A DNA stretch of 64,000 nucleotides from NCBI GenBank assembly GCA_944358445.1, contig CALVRC010000003.1:43991-107990 (forward strand), in the 5' to 3' direction. A model generated the notes under the pieces. The model was not told the origin of the DNA. It saw only the letters and a program-made list of their open reading frames with translations, and did not search any database. The position numbers were made by a program, and so were the translations under genes. Shown here in pieces: positions 1 to 8,503 of the stretch (positions are counted from its first letter, which is position 1; each line of letters starts with the position of its first letter). Source of the stretch: an uncultured Bacilli bacterium (GTDB lineage: Bacteria > Bacillota_I > Bacilli_A > RF39 > UBA660).

Positions 1-922
1 TAGTGTTTGAGGTCATAAGGAAAACAATTGAAACAAATATTAATGGGATTATAGTAGCGATGGTTGTTACTTGGAAGTACTGATTTTCTAATGTGTTATA
101 GCCGGTTACTTCCGCATTTCTGCCGGTGATATACCAGCTTGAATCTAAGTCCGTCATTTCTGCATTTGTATTTCCTGTTAGCATGGCTGATTTAATTAAA
201 GCATCTTTTACTTCGGTTAATCTAGCTTCTTCTCTTTCACTTTGAATGCTTTCTACTTCGTTTGTTAATTCATCTAAGAAATCATCATAGGCTTTAGAAT
301 ATGGGATGTCATCTTCTGTTTTTTTACCGGTTATATATATTTCGGTATAGGTATCTAAATTAAATGCGGTTTTAGGAACATAAATATATGAGTGGAGTTT
401 TCCGTTTCCGATATTGGTATATCCATAATTAGTGCCGGTATATAATGGTGAAATGATTGTTCCGACAACTTTAAATTCCTTGGTTTTAAGGGCGCTTTCA
501 TCTGAGGTTATTTTGATGGTGTCACCAACTTTATAAAATGCACTATCAGCTAAACATTCATTATCGTTTTTAGGTTTTCTACCACTGATTAATTCATATT
601 GATTTATGTTTTCGGTTATGGCGTGAACTTTGATGGCTTCTTCGCCATTTAAGACATAAGCTGAATAAGATGGAATGGCATCTGAAACAGTATCTAGTTT
701 TTTTAAAGCATTTACATCTTCATCAGTAAGTCCTAGAGTACTTCTTACTGTTAAATCCATTAAATTGGTGTTTTCGTAGTAATCGTTTTGGATTCTTTTG
801 ATGCTTGGAACTGAGCTTTGGATTCCAGCATAAAAACCAATACCAATTAAAACGATTATTAATAAGGAAAAGTATCTTCCAAATGAATGTTTTAATTTTC
901 TAATGGTATTTTTTAATAGCAT
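1..922 (-). CDS. MacB/FtsX-type ABC transporter permease, 3' part cut by window edge
   Basis: The frame opens at an ATG at 922 and stays open to base 1, giving about 307 codons. The protein starts with a short basic stretch (MLLKNTIRKLKHSFGRYFS), then a hydrophobic segment at about residues 20-35, then a long extracytoplasmic region, and a second hydrophobic stretch begins near base 40. This is the layout of FtsX/MacB permeases: one N-terminal membrane helix, a large outer domain, then a helix bundle. The ATPase gene ends only 4 bases upstream, so the two are cotranscribed and probably form one exporter or envelope-stress transporter. The substrate cannot be read from the sequence. Confidence 0.85.
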   Translation of the reverse strand, partial: MLLKNTIRKLKHSFGRYFSLLIIVLIGIGFYAGIQSSVPSIKRIQNDYYENTNLMDLTVRSTLGLTDEDVNALKKLDTVSDAIPSYSAYVLNGEEAIKVHAITENINQYELISGRKPKNDNECLADSAFYKVGDTIKITSDESALKTKEFKVVGTIISPLYTGTNYGYTNIGNGKLHSYIYVPKTAFNLDTYTEIYITGKKTEDDIPYSKAYDDFLDELTNEVESIQSEREEARLTEVKDALIKSAMLTGNTNAEMTDLDSSWYITGRNAEVTGYNTLENQYFQVTTIATIIPLIFVSIVFLMTSNT

Positions 923-926
923 ATTA

Positions 927-1625
927 TCACCACACAATCTCTTTTGGATCTTTTGGATTTTCATTTATTTTTACATTGGTGACAGTACCATTTTTAACGG
1001 TTATTACTTTATGAGCTACTTCGGCAACCAACGAATTATGAGTGATTACAATAGTTGTGATATGGTATTTATCACAAACTGTTTTTAAAAGTTCTAAAAT
1101 CTTACTTCCTGTATCACTATCTAAGGCTCCGGTTGGTTCATCACATAGTAAGATTTTAGGGTTTTTAGCTATAGCTCTAGCGATAGCGACACGCTGTTGC
1201 TCACCACCTGATAATTGTGATGGGAAGTTATTTAATCTATGTCCTAGACCAACTTGCTTTAATATTTCTTTTGGCTTAAAAGCTTTTTTAGATAATTGAC
1301 AAGCTAGTTCAACGTTTTCTAAGGTAGTTAGGTTTTGAATTAAATTATAAAATTGAAAGACAAATCCAATATCATATCTTCTATATAGTAATAAATCTTT
1401 GGCTTTAAATTTAGCAATGTTTTTACCATCAACTAAAATATTTCCTGATGTTGGGTTATCCATACCACCTAACATATTTAAAATGGTTGTTTTTCCAGCA
1501 CCACTAGGACCTAGTACAACAACAAATTCACCTTCTTCGATTTCAAATGAGCAATCATCAACTGCTTTAACTGGAGTATCCCCTTTATAAATTTTTCCGA
1601 CTTTATCAAATTTTATATATGCCAT
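927..1625 (-). CDS. MacB/LolD-like ABC transporter ATP-binding protein
   Basis: A 232-residue ATPase with all expected motifs: Walker A GPSGAGKT near residue 39, a Q-loop in FVFQFYNL, signature LSGGEQQR near residue 138, Walker B ILLCDEPTGALD, and a switch histidine in VITHN. Length and motif spelling match the LolD/MacB/FtsE subfamily that powers FtsX-type permeases. The permease gene follows 4 bases downstream. The start has a ribosome site (GGAGGGATATT) just upstream. Confidence 0.95.
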   Translation of the reverse strand: MAYIKFDKVGKIYKGDTPVKAVDDCSFEIEEGEFVVVLGPSGAGKTTILNMLGGMDNPTSGNILVDGKNIAKFKAKDLLLYRRYDIGFVFQFYNLIQNLTTLENVELACQLSKKAFKPKEILKQVGLGHRLNNFPSQLSGGEQQRVAIARAIAKNPKILLCDEPTGALDSDTGSKILELLKTVCDKYHITTIVITHNSLVAEVAHKVITVKNGTVTNVKINENPKDPKEIVW

Positions 1626-1677
1626 AATATCCCTCCATTATCTATAATTATTATAACTAAGTTTGGGCTTTTTTACA

Positions 1678-1708
1678 AATAAAAAAGCTATTTTTTGATT
1701 TATAGCTT
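1678..1708 (-). terminator. Rho-independent terminator of the Fic gene
   Basis: A 7-bp stem AAGCTAT/ATAGCTT with a 10-base loop, followed on the minus strand by a T-rich run. Its stem covers the Fic stop codon (1707-1709). Confidence 0.7.
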
Positions 1709-2363
1709 ATTTTAATTCTAATCCGTATATACATTTATCATATAAAAATTTAGTGATTTTATCTTTATTTCCAGTATTATAGTATTCTGTTAGTAGTGTA
1801 TTAAACTCTCCAATATATTCTTCTTTTACCGTTATAATACCACAACCATTTTGAATAAGAATTTTATTAGCGACAATCATGCTTGTTCTTTTATTTCCAT
1901 CCCAAAATACTTGGCTTCTCATTAAATAAAGCATAAGGTTTATACTTTTAAGTGTAGTGCTTTTTTCTTTTAAAATGTTTTCTATATTATTAATAATATC
2001 TTTTTCATTTGGAATTTCTGGTATATAATCCACACCATTTATACCAGCTTTACCATTTCTAAGTACTCCCCACTCTAATGATTCATTCCTAGATACAAAG
2101 GAATTTACTTTACATATAAAATCTAAGTTAACTTCAGCATCTATATTTGTAAGAGTATAATTCCAAGCATCACGTAAATTTAATATACAATTAATTTCAT
2201 CTAGTTTTAAAGTTGGAACATTTACACCCTCTAAAATTGTTTTGGTATCTGGATATGTAGTATTAATACCTTCTAACCTTGCACTATTATAAATATTTAA
2301 AGCTAAAGTATTTTTTGCAAGAAAAAGATTTTGCTCTTTAGTTAAATGAAATTTATCTTGCAT
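1707..2363 (-). CDS. Fic-domain protein with a substituted catalytic histidine
   Basis: A 218-residue Fic/DOC-fold protein. The start is taken at 2363 because GAGGTG lies 7 bases upstream; an in-frame GTG at 2372 would overlap that site. The Fic core reads QVFWDGNKRT at about residues 151-160, where AMPylating Fic enzymes have H-P-F-x-x-G-N-G-R. The position of the catalytic His is Gln, while Phe, Asp, Gly, Asn and Arg remain. Near the N-terminus SARLEG (27-32) fits the inhibitory motif (S/T)xxxE(G/N) of class II Fic proteins, whose Glu blocks the ATP site. It may be a non-AMPylating Fic, or use other chemistry such as phosphotransfer. It stands alone, with no antitoxin-like partner beside it. 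Confidence 0.8.
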   Translation of the reverse strand: MQDKFHLTKEQNLFLAKNTLALNIYNSARLEGINTTYPDTKTILEGVNVPTLKLDEINCILNLRDAWNYTLTNIDAEVNLDFICKVNSFVSRNESLEWGVLRNGKAGINGVDYIPEIPNEKDIINNIENILKEKSTTLKSINLMLYLMRSQVFWDGNKRTSMIVANKILIQNGCGIITVKEEYIGEFNTLLTEYYNTGNKDKITKFLYDKCIYGLELK

Positions 2364-2414
2364 ATAAAACACCTCACTTAAATATTATTCTTTTTAATTA
2401 TATCATACTTGTTT

Positions 2415-3164
2415 TTAAATTTCTATTCCGATTGGACAGTGGTCACTACCTAAGATATCACGGTAAATTTTCACATCTTTTACATTATTTATAAATCTAT
2501 TTGAAACTAAGAAATAGTCAATACGCCATCCAATGTTTCTATCACGAACTCCCGGCATATAGCTCCACCAAGTATAAGCACCGGTTAAATCAGGGTTAAA
2601 ATGTCTAAAGGTATCAGTGAAACCACTATTTAAAAGTTCAGTGAATTTATCTCTTTCTTCATAAGTAAAGCCAGCATTCCCAATATTCGCTTTAGCATTA
2701 CAAATATCTATTTCTTCATGGGCGACATTAAAATCACCACATATTATTACAGGTTTCTTTTCATCTAATTTATTTAAATATTTTCTAAAGACATCTTCAA
2801 AATGCATTCTTGAATCCATTCTGGATAAATCTCGTTTGACATTTGGAACATAGACATTTACTAAATAAAAATTTTCAAATTCTAAAGTAATAGTTCTACC
2901 CTCTTCATCGTATTCTTCTTCGATGTTTCCATAGGTTACATTCAAAGGTTTTACTTTAGAATAAATTAAAGTTCCCGAGTAGCCTTTGCGAACAGCTGGG
3001 AATAGATACATGTTATAACCTTCTGGTCTAAAATCAAATTGATCTTCCATAGCTTTAGATTCTTGAATACAAAATATATCGGCATTTACTTCATTAAAGA
3101 AATCTATAAATCCTTTTTTTATACAAGCACGAATGCCTGCGACATTCCATGAAACTAATTTCAT
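2415..3164 (-). CDS. xth: Exodeoxyribonuclease III / AP endonuclease
   Basis: A 249-residue enzyme of the exonuclease III family, which cuts DNA at abasic sites and removes 3' blocks in base excision repair. Family motifs are visible in order: LVSWNVAGIRA at the N-terminus, IQESK, the Y and R region NVYVPN, GDFNVAHEEID with the catalytic Asp/Asn, WRIDYFLVS, and the terminal GSDHCPI carrying the Asp-His pair. Length and motif order are complete. It is a stand-alone gene between DUF362 and Fic on the same strand. Confidence 0.95.
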   Translation of the reverse strand: MKLVSWNVAGIRACIKKGFIDFFNEVNADIFCIQESKAMEDQFDFRPEGYNMYLFPAVRKGYSGTLIYSKVKPLNVTYGNIEEEYDEEGRTITLEFENFYLVNVYVPNVKRDLSRMDSRMHFEDVFRKYLNKLDEKKPVIICGDFNVAHEEIDICNAKANIGNAGFTYEERDKFTELLNSGFTDTFRHFNPDLTGAYTWWSYMPGVRDRNIGWRIDYFLVSNRFINNVKDVKIYRDILGSDHCPIGIEI

Positions 3165-3186
3165 AATTAATCACCTATATTATTAT

Positions 3187-3212
3187 ACCAAAAAAAGCGA
3201 TTTCTCGCTTTT
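3187..3212 (-). terminator. Terminator after the DUF362 gene
   Basis: A perfect 8-bp stem AAAAGCGA/TCGCTTTT with a 4-base loop, followed on the minus strand by a T7 run. It touches the DUF362 stop codon. Confidence 0.85.
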
Positions 3213-4086
3213 AAAATTCGATTAATTCGTACTCTCTTTCACCAAAGCCTAGTTCGCTTGCTGCTTCAACAGTATGAACACCATGTCTTGATTCGATTCT
3301 TTCGATTAATTTATCTCTACCTGGGTCTTTTGAATTATAAACTAAATCTAGACAAGCTTGGTCAACGGCAATTGGATCAGTACTAGCTAAAACTCCAATA
3401 TCCTCCATACAAGGTGCAGAAGCATTGCCATCGCAATCACAATCTACTGAGATGTTTTTCATAACATTTATATATACAATATTATCTTTGAAATGATTTA
3501 CAACGCTTTCAGCTGCATCAGCCATTGCTTCTAGGAATCTATCTTGCTCTGGAAGGTTATCCCAAAGTTTTGTTTGATCGTTAGTAGCGCCTGCTGTATG
3601 AATTAATGTTTTACCGGCAGAAGATGCACAACCAATTGAAAGTTGTTTTAAAGCTCCACCATAGCCACCCATCGCATGACCTTTAAAGTGAGATAGAACT
3701 AACATTGAATCATAGTTGGCTAAATCTTTACCAACATAATTTTTCTTTAAAATTTTTCCATTTGGAACATCTAATTCTAAATCTGGTCCTTCTTCATCTA
3801 ATAAATCAAATTTGAAATATTTATCCCATTCGTGTTCTTTAATTAACTCTTTATGTTTTTCGGTAGAGTTTCTAGCTCCTTCATAAGCTGTGTTACATTC
3901 AACTACTGTACCATTTACATGATCTACTAATGGTTTTACAAATTCTGGTCTTAAATAGTTTTGATTACCTTTTTCACCAGAATGTAATTTAACGGCAACA
4001 TTTCCTTCTAATTTAACACCTAACTTTTCATAGATTTTAACTAAAGATTCTGGTGTTATTTCTTTTGTAAAATAAACTTTTGACAT
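3211..4086 (-). CDS. DUF362 domain protein
   Basis: A 291-residue protein recognisable as DUF362: KLHSGEKGNQNYLRPEFV near the N-terminus, SHFKGHAMGGYGGALKQLSIGCAS in the centre (a G-rich segment with Cys), and VDCDCDGNASAPCMEDIG with clustered cysteines, which could bind a metal or Fe-S cluster, then STDPIAVDQACLD. No separate ferredoxin domain is seen. The biochemical role of the family is not established. A strong AAAGGAGG ribosome site precedes the ATG and a terminator follows, so it is probably a single-gene unit. Confidence 0.8.
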   Translation of the reverse strand: MSKVYFTKEITPESLVKIYEKLGVKLEGNVAVKLHSGEKGNQNYLRPEFVKPLVDHVNGTVVECNTAYEGARNSTEKHKELIKEHEWDKYFKFDLLDEEGPDLELDVPNGKILKKNYVGKDLANYDSMLVLSHFKGHAMGGYGGALKQLSIGCASSAGKTLIHTAGATNDQTKLWDNLPEQDRFLEAMADAAESVVNHFKDNIVYINVMKNISVDCDCDGNASAPCMEDIGVLASTDPIAVDQACLDLVYNSKDPGRDKLIERIESRHGVHTVEAASELGFGEREYELIEF

Positions 4087-4278
4087 TGTGTCAACCTCCT
4101 TTACAATATAATTATATTATTTTTTTTTGAAAAATGCAACTGGGGATTTTTTGGGTAATTTATGTTTTTTAATAAATTATGAAGGTTTGTATAAATGAAT
4201 AAATGATGATATCATTAAGTAGTGGTGATTTATCACAGATTTTTATAAAAACGATAAAATAAATTAGGGAGTGATTAA

Positions 4279-5649
4279 ATGTTTAAATATGAAACAAATT
4301 CAAGATTAATTAAACCTGGTCAAACTTTTGTAGCTATTAAAGGTTATACAGTAGATGGCCATGATTATATAGAAGATGCGATTAAAAATGGAGCTGTGGC
4401 AGTTATTGCCCAAAAGGAAGTTAAATGTGATGTTCCGGTTACAGTTGTAGAAAATTCAGCTGAATATTATCAGAAATTACTTGTAAAAGAATACAAAGAT
4501 GAATTTAAAGATTTAAAATTAATTGGAATTACGGGTACAAATGGTAAAACTACATCAGCTTATTTAACTTATCAAATGCTTTTGGATTTAGGCAAGAAAG
4601 CGGCTTATATTGGTACAATTGGATTTATGTGCGGTGATTACTTTAAAGAATTACCAAATACTTCTCCAGAAATTTTAACAACATATAAATTACTTGAAAA
4701 AGCTAAGGAAATGAAATCTGAATATGTTGTTATGGAAGTTAGTAATTTTGCTTTAGATCAAAAAAGAATTGAGGGCTTAGAGTTTGTAGCTGGAGCTTTT
4801 ACTAATTTAACTGAAGACCATTTAGATTATCATAAAACGATGGAAAATTATTTAAAAGCAAAACTTTTAATTACTGATTATATAAAGAAAGATGGAGTTT
4901 TACTTGTAAATAAAGATGATGAAGCAAGTAAAAAATTTATTGAAAGATTTAAAAATACTAAGACATTTGGTTATGGTAATGCGGATTATGATATTTTAAG
5001 TGACGATATTTATCCAGACCATACAGATATTATTTTTAAGGTTAATGAAAAAGAATATAAGGTAACAACTAATTTAACTAGTAAGTTTAATGTTTATAAT
5101 TATTTTACAATGTTTAGTATTTTGCATGAACTAGGGTTTAAAATAAATGAGTTAATAGAAAAAACTAAAGATTTAAAAGCGCCTAAAGGTAGATGTGAAA
5201 CTTATAAGGTAAAAGACGGTTTTGCGGTTGTTGATTATGCGCATACACCTGATGCGGTATTAAAGACAGTTACAGCTTATAAAGAGCTTGCCAAAGCCAG
5301 AGTTATTACTCTAGTTGGTTGTGGTGGAGATAGAGATCCAATGAAGAGACCTATTATGGGAGAGATTGCTTCTAATTATAGTGATTATGTGATCTTTACT
5401 AATGATAATCCTAGAACTGAAGATCCAGAAAATATTATGAAAGATATTTTAAAGGGTGTTAAAAAAGATAATTATGAAGTTTGTCTAGATAGACGTGAGG
5501 CTATTAAAAAAGCTTTAGATATGATTCAAAAAGATGATATTGTTTTGTTACTTGGTAAAGGACATGAAGATTATCAAATTTTAGGTCATACAAAAGTACA
5601 TTTGGATGATAGTGAAGAAATACTAAAATATATAGAAAAAAGCGAATAG
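4279..5649 (+). CDS. murE: UDP-N-acetylmuramyl-tripeptide synthetase (meso-DAP type)
   Basis: A 456-residue Mur ligase that adds the third amino acid to the peptidoglycan stem peptide in the cytoplasm. The ATP site is ITGTNGKTT near residue 86; the central domain shows EVSNFALDQKR and NLTEDHLDYH (a carbamylated-Lys region follows in YLKAK), then VDYAHTPDA. The specificity motif is DNPRTEDP at 376-383: DNPR is the meso-diaminopimelate signature, while lysine-adding enzymes have other residues there. The wall is therefore probably DAP-type (inference). It is one of few plus-strand genes, with GGGAG 7 bases before the ATG. Confidence 0.95.
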   Translation: MFKYETNSRLIKPGQTFVAIKGYTVDGHDYIEDAIKNGAVAVIAQKEVKCDVPVTVVENSAEYYQKLLVKEYKDEFKDLKLIGITGTNGKTTSAYLTYQMLLDLGKKAAYIGTIGFMCGDYFKELPNTSPEILTTYKLLEKAKEMKSEYVVMEVSNFALDQKRIEGLEFVAGAFTNLTEDHLDYHKTMENYLKAKLLITDYIKKDGVLLVNKDDEASKKFIERFKNTKTFGYGNADYDILSDDIYPDHTDIIFKVNEKEYKVTTNLTSKFNVYNYFTMFSILHELGFKINELIEKTKDLKAPKGRCETYKVKDGFAVVDYAHTPDAVLKTVTAYKELAKARVITLVGCGGDRDPMKRPIMGEIASNYSDYVIFTNDNPRTEDPENIMKDILKGVKKDNYEVCLDRREAIKKALDMIQKDDIVLLLGKGHEDYQILGHTKVHLDDSEEILKYIEKSE

Positions 5650-5668
5650 TTTAAAAATTCGCTTTTTA
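5636..5668 (+). terminator. Bidirectional terminator between murE and the DUF2752 locus
   Basis: A 10-bp stem AAAAAGCGAA/TTCGCTTTTT whose left arm is the last codons of murE. A T5 run ends it on the plus strand and an A-rich flank serves the converging minus-strand locus. Confidence 0.85.
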
Positions 5669-6044
5669 TATTGTGGTTGGTGCAAGAAAATCAAAGGCTG
5701 GAATATTTCTTAAAATACCATAAATTATAAAAATTATTATAACTACATACCACATTTTTTCTGGGATTTTTTTATATAATGATTTTTCTTTTCTTATTAA
5801 ATAATCAATATATATATATATATATATAAAATCCTATTGGAAGTGAGATAAAAAGTAAGGGATTATATCTAAATGCTCCATAAAAATCTAATTTTAATAT
5901 TGAAAGTAGCATTCTAGTGATACCACATCCTGGGCAATAAAATCCCGTTATTTTTTTAAAAGGACATGGTATATAAAAGTGAAAGTAACTAGAGATTAAT
6001 AAATATAAAATTAATAGGATAATTAAAATTATAAATTTTTTCAT
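5666..6044 (-). pseudogene. DUF2752 membrane protein, out of frame at a (TA)10 tract
   Basis: The first 79 codons give a DUF2752 protein: a membrane helix, then CPFKKITGFYCPGCGITRM with the family's CPxCGxTR motif, and a second helix ending in repeating Tyr-Ile codons and a TGA at 5805. The rest of the family domain is present just downstream in another frame: 49 codons from 5808 to a TAA at 5666-5668, including KIPEKMWYVV and GILRNIPAFDFLAPTTI, a typical DUF2752 C-terminus. The break is the dinucleotide tract at 5809-5828; 11 or 8 TA units would rejoin the frames to about 128 residues. It is either an off-phase switchable gene or a sequencing or mutational frameshift. The family's role is unknown. 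Confidence 0.8.
5809..5828. repeat. (TA)10 microsatellite inside a coding region
   Basis: Twenty bases of perfect TA repeat lie between the two halves of the DUF2752 gene. Slipped-strand mispairing changes such tracts by 2-base units; in the present state the gene is out of frame. Confidence 0.95.
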
Positions 6045-6055
6045 AAGAAAAAAGC

Positions 6056-6418
6056 TTAATTGCTTTGTCCTTGCTTTGCGTAAGTAATTTCGTTTAAACC
6101 ACTTTGAATTAGGGCAAAATTAATAATGCCAAATCCAATAATTTGTAAAATTAGGAATACTATAGAATTATCGTCAGCACGTAATCCATGTTTTTCTTTA
6201 GCTATCATTAAAAGCTTACCCATTTTGTATGCCCAATAAATGCCATAGATACCACATGTTATAATGGTAAGTAAGAAAGCAGCTCCACCTGAAGCTAACT
6301 CTTTATCTTCACTAGCAGCTTCTACTTCATTGGTTATGCAGACAAACCAATAGATTCCATAAATTCCACATGTTATAATGGTTAAAATAATACTTACAGC
6401 AACTCCTCTTTCTCTCAT
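6056..6418 (-). CDS. DUF4234 small membrane protein
   Basis: A 120-residue membrane protein with three hydrophobic segments. The segment TIITCGIYGIYW occurs twice, at residues 13-24 and 51-62, which is the internal duplication typical of DUF4234 proteins. No catalytic motif is visible. It lies 12 bases upstream of the DUF2752 start on the same strand. Small DUF4234 and DUF2752 membrane proteins are often found together in Firmicutes; their function is unknown. Confidence 0.8.
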   Translation of the reverse strand: MRERGVAVSIILTIITCGIYGIYWFVCITNEVEAASEDKELASGGAAFLLTIITCGIYGIYWAYKMGKLLMIAKEKHGLRADDNSIVFLILQIIGFGIINFALIQSGLNEITYAKQGQSN

Positions 6419-6461
6419 ACTCTCACCCCACTATTAATATAAAGGATAGATAACTACTCTG

Positions 6462-7067
6462 TCAATTTTTATTTAAGTATTTTTGAACTTTTGTTTTAAT
6501 TCTACTGATTGCATTGTCAATAGATTTACTATCTTTATCTAATATTTCTGCTATTTCTTTATAAGTGAATCCACTTATTTTTAATTCAAAGACGGCGCTT
6601 TCTAAGTTTGTTAATTGTTTTTGAATGTTTTTTACAAGTTCTTTTGTGTTCTCATCATCAATTAATCTATTTTCGGGATTGCTATTGTTGTCTTCTAATA
6701 AGTTGTCTATGCTTTGTTTATTACTTGCTAAATCTTCAACAGAATATGATTCATTTAGCGGTGAATGTTTGAAACGACTAGCTGATTTTAATAAACTATA
6801 GAGTCTACGTTCAATGCACGTTTTTGCATAAGTGAAAAAGGTAGCATCTTTATTTTCATCAAATGTATTTATAGCTGTACTAAATCCTATCATAGCTTCT
6901 TGAATTAAATCATTTAAATCAAAACCGTTGTTTTGAAATAATCCATATGTCTTTTTAGCTAATCCAACTATTAATGGTCTATACTTTTTGAATAACATTT
7001 CTGTAGCATCTTCATTATCCGCAACTACTGATAAAATTTCATAATCGTTTATATCATCATAATTCAT
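6462..7067 (-). CDS. SigH-like sigma-70 family RNA polymerase sigma factor
   Basis: A 201-residue alternative sigma factor. Region 2 is clear: EMLFKKYRPLIVGLAKK, then DLIQEAMIGFSTAINTFDENKDATFFTYAKTCIERRL with the region 2.2-2.3 DLxQEG-like and FxTYA motifs. A C-terminal region 4 helix-turn-helix reads LTNLESAVFELKISGFTYKEIAEILDKDSKSIDNAISRIKTKV. Its ATG overlaps the rlmB stop (ATGA). The order Mini-III, rlmB, sigma factor matches the sigH (spo0H) neighbourhood of Bacillus, so it is probably a SigH orthologue, a stationary-phase or competence sigma factor. Pseudopilin genes at 16.4 and 49 kb are possible targets (inference). Confidence 0.88.
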   Translation of the reverse strand: MNYDDINDYEILSVVADNEDATEMLFKKYRPLIVGLAKKTYGLFQNNGFDLNDLIQEAMIGFSTAINTFDENKDATFFTYAKTCIERRLYSLLKSASRFKHSPLNESYSVEDLASNKQSIDNLLEDNNSNPENRLIDDENTKELVKNIQKQLTNLESAVFELKISGFTYKEIAEILDKDSKSIDNAISRIKTKVQKYLNKN

Positions 7068-7750
7068 CGATTTATCACCGCCTCATATATAACTAGGGCC
7101 GCAGCGACAGAAGCATTTAAACTATTAACTTTTCCTCTCATAGGGATTTTTGCTATAAAATCACAATTATCTTCTACTAATCTGCTTAATCCTTTACCTT
7201 CATTACCAATGACTATTGCTATTTTTCCTTTATAGTCTAATTTTCTATAGTTAGTACCTTCCATATCAGTTCCGATAATCCAAAAATTATTATCTTTTAA
7301 AATTTTTATTGTGTTTACTAGATTAGTAACCATACATATATCAACGTTTTCTAATGTTCCAGCACTTGTTTTCATGACTGTTGCATTTACTTTAACAGTT
7401 CTATCTTTAGGTATAATAATACTATTTATTCCGGCCGCTTCACAGGTTCTGATAATAGCTCCAAAGTTATGTGGGTCTTCTAAATGATCTAATATAACAA
7501 TTATTTCTCTAGATAATAATTTATCTAATGGGCAATAATTATAATCATCTATTTCTATGATAATTCCTTGATGGTTACCTTCTTCTATATTATCTAAACC
7601 TCTTTTATCTAGAAATTTACATGGTACTTTTTCATTTTTTAACTCTTTTAATATTTCTTCATCTTTGAAGTTTTCATAGATGTAAGCTTTTTTTATAGTT
7701 TTTGGTTTATGTAAAATTTCTTTAACTACATTTTTTCCATATACTTTCAT
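7064..7750 (-). CDS. rlmB: TrmH/SpoU-family 23S rRNA 2'-O-methyltransferase (RlmB type)
   Basis: A 228-residue SPOUT methylase. The N-terminal substrate domain (MKVYGKNVVKEIL) is followed by the knotted SAM domain with motifs 1-3: ILDHLEDPHNFGAIIRTCEAAG, IVIGNEGKGLSRLV and IPMRGKVNSLNASVAAALVIYE. RlmB methylates a guanosine in the peptidyl-transferase centre of 23S rRNA. It overlaps the sigma factor by 4 bases and starts 1 base after the Mini-III fusion ends, so they share a transcript. Confidence 0.92.
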   Translation of the reverse strand: MKVYGKNVVKEILHKPKTIKKAYIYENFKDEEILKELKNEKVPCKFLDKRGLDNIEEGNHQGIIIEIDDYNYCPLDKLLSREIIVILDHLEDPHNFGAIIRTCEAAGINSIIIPKDRTVKVNATVMKTSAGTLENVDICMVTNLVNTIKILKDNNFWIIGTDMEGTNYRKLDYKGKIAIVIGNEGKGLSRLVEDNCDFIAKIPMRGKVNSLNASVAAALVIYEAVINR

Positions 7751-8503
7751 TTAATCACCTACTATATATTTCATTATTTGTTTTATTCTTTTTTCATTAT
7801 TTGTTAGTTCTAGGTAGCCTATCAAAGCTTCAAGTCCAGTTGCTTTTTTATATACTATTATACTTGTGTTTTTTGGATGTGATAATACTTTATGGTTCCT
7901 AGCTCTTTTTACTATTTCAAGTTCTTCTGTATTCAAAAAGTCATCTTTAATAAGATTATCCAAAAAATTACTTTGGGCTTTAGCTGAGACATAATTTACA
8001 GCTGATTTTTGCAAATCATTCACTTTATAATTTCCTTTACTTACTAAATATTTTCTGATATATAGTTCATAGCTGGCATCACCGACATAAGCGAGCGCTA
8101 GTGAATTTAAGTTTATATTGTTTAAATAATCTAAGATAAGTTTTATATCTTTTTTATCTTTTTCTCTATTTAATGTTTCTTTTAATTTTAATACTTCATT
8201 AGGTGTTTGAGTTAAATATCCTTCTATCCACTCTCCTTTAAAATCATTATAGTAATGAGTACTAAAATTAATTATATTATCTATAAAATATACTTTATGA
8301 CCATCTATCTCTTTTTGAAATTGACATTTGAAATTTTTTAGTAGATGGTTATTATACTCTTTTGTAGTTGCAATAGCAATATCATTACATTTTTCTTTTA
8401 ATCCATTTAAAACTAAGGCGGCAGATCCAATAATTATGATTTGTTTGTTATCTAAATCATATTTTTTTAGTTCTTTTAATATTTCTTCTTTATTCATTTT
8501 CAT
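7751..8503 (-). CDS. Nucleotidyltransferase-like domain fused to Mini-ribonuclease III
   Basis: A 250-residue protein of two parts. Residues about 132-250 are Mini-III (MrnC), the RNase that matures 23S rRNA ends: LALAYVGDASYELYIRKYL holds the catalytic signature GDAxYE, followed by QKSAVNYVSAKAQ, ARNHKVLSHPKN and KATGLEALIGYLEL. Residues about 1-130 are extra: IIIIGSAALVLNGLKEKCNDIAIAT resembles the GS motif and first Asp of a minimal nucleotidyltransferase fold, but the second Asp is replaced by Ala, so it is probably not catalytic. Mini-III is normally only about 130-150 residues. The frame is continuous with no internal ribosome site noticed. It overlaps rbgA by 14 bases and directly precedes rlmB. 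Confidence 0.8.
   Translation of the reverse strand: MKMNKEEILKELKKYDLDNKQIIIIGSAALVLNGLKEKCNDIAIATTKEYNNHLLKNFKCQFQKEIDGHKVYFIDNIINFSTHYYNDFKGEWIEGYLTQTPNEVLKLKETLNREKDKKDIKLILDYLNNINLNSLALAYVGDASYELYIRKYLVSKGNYKVNDLQKSAVNYVSAKAQSNFLDNLIKDDFLNTEELEIVKRARNHKVLSHPKNTSIIVYKKATGLEALIGYLELTNNEKRIKQIMKYIVGD

Noticed and set aside
903..1088. Plus-strand frames opposite the ABC ATPase and similar antisense frames opposite other genes
   Set aside because: They lack ribosome sites and mirror strongly conserved genes on the other strand.
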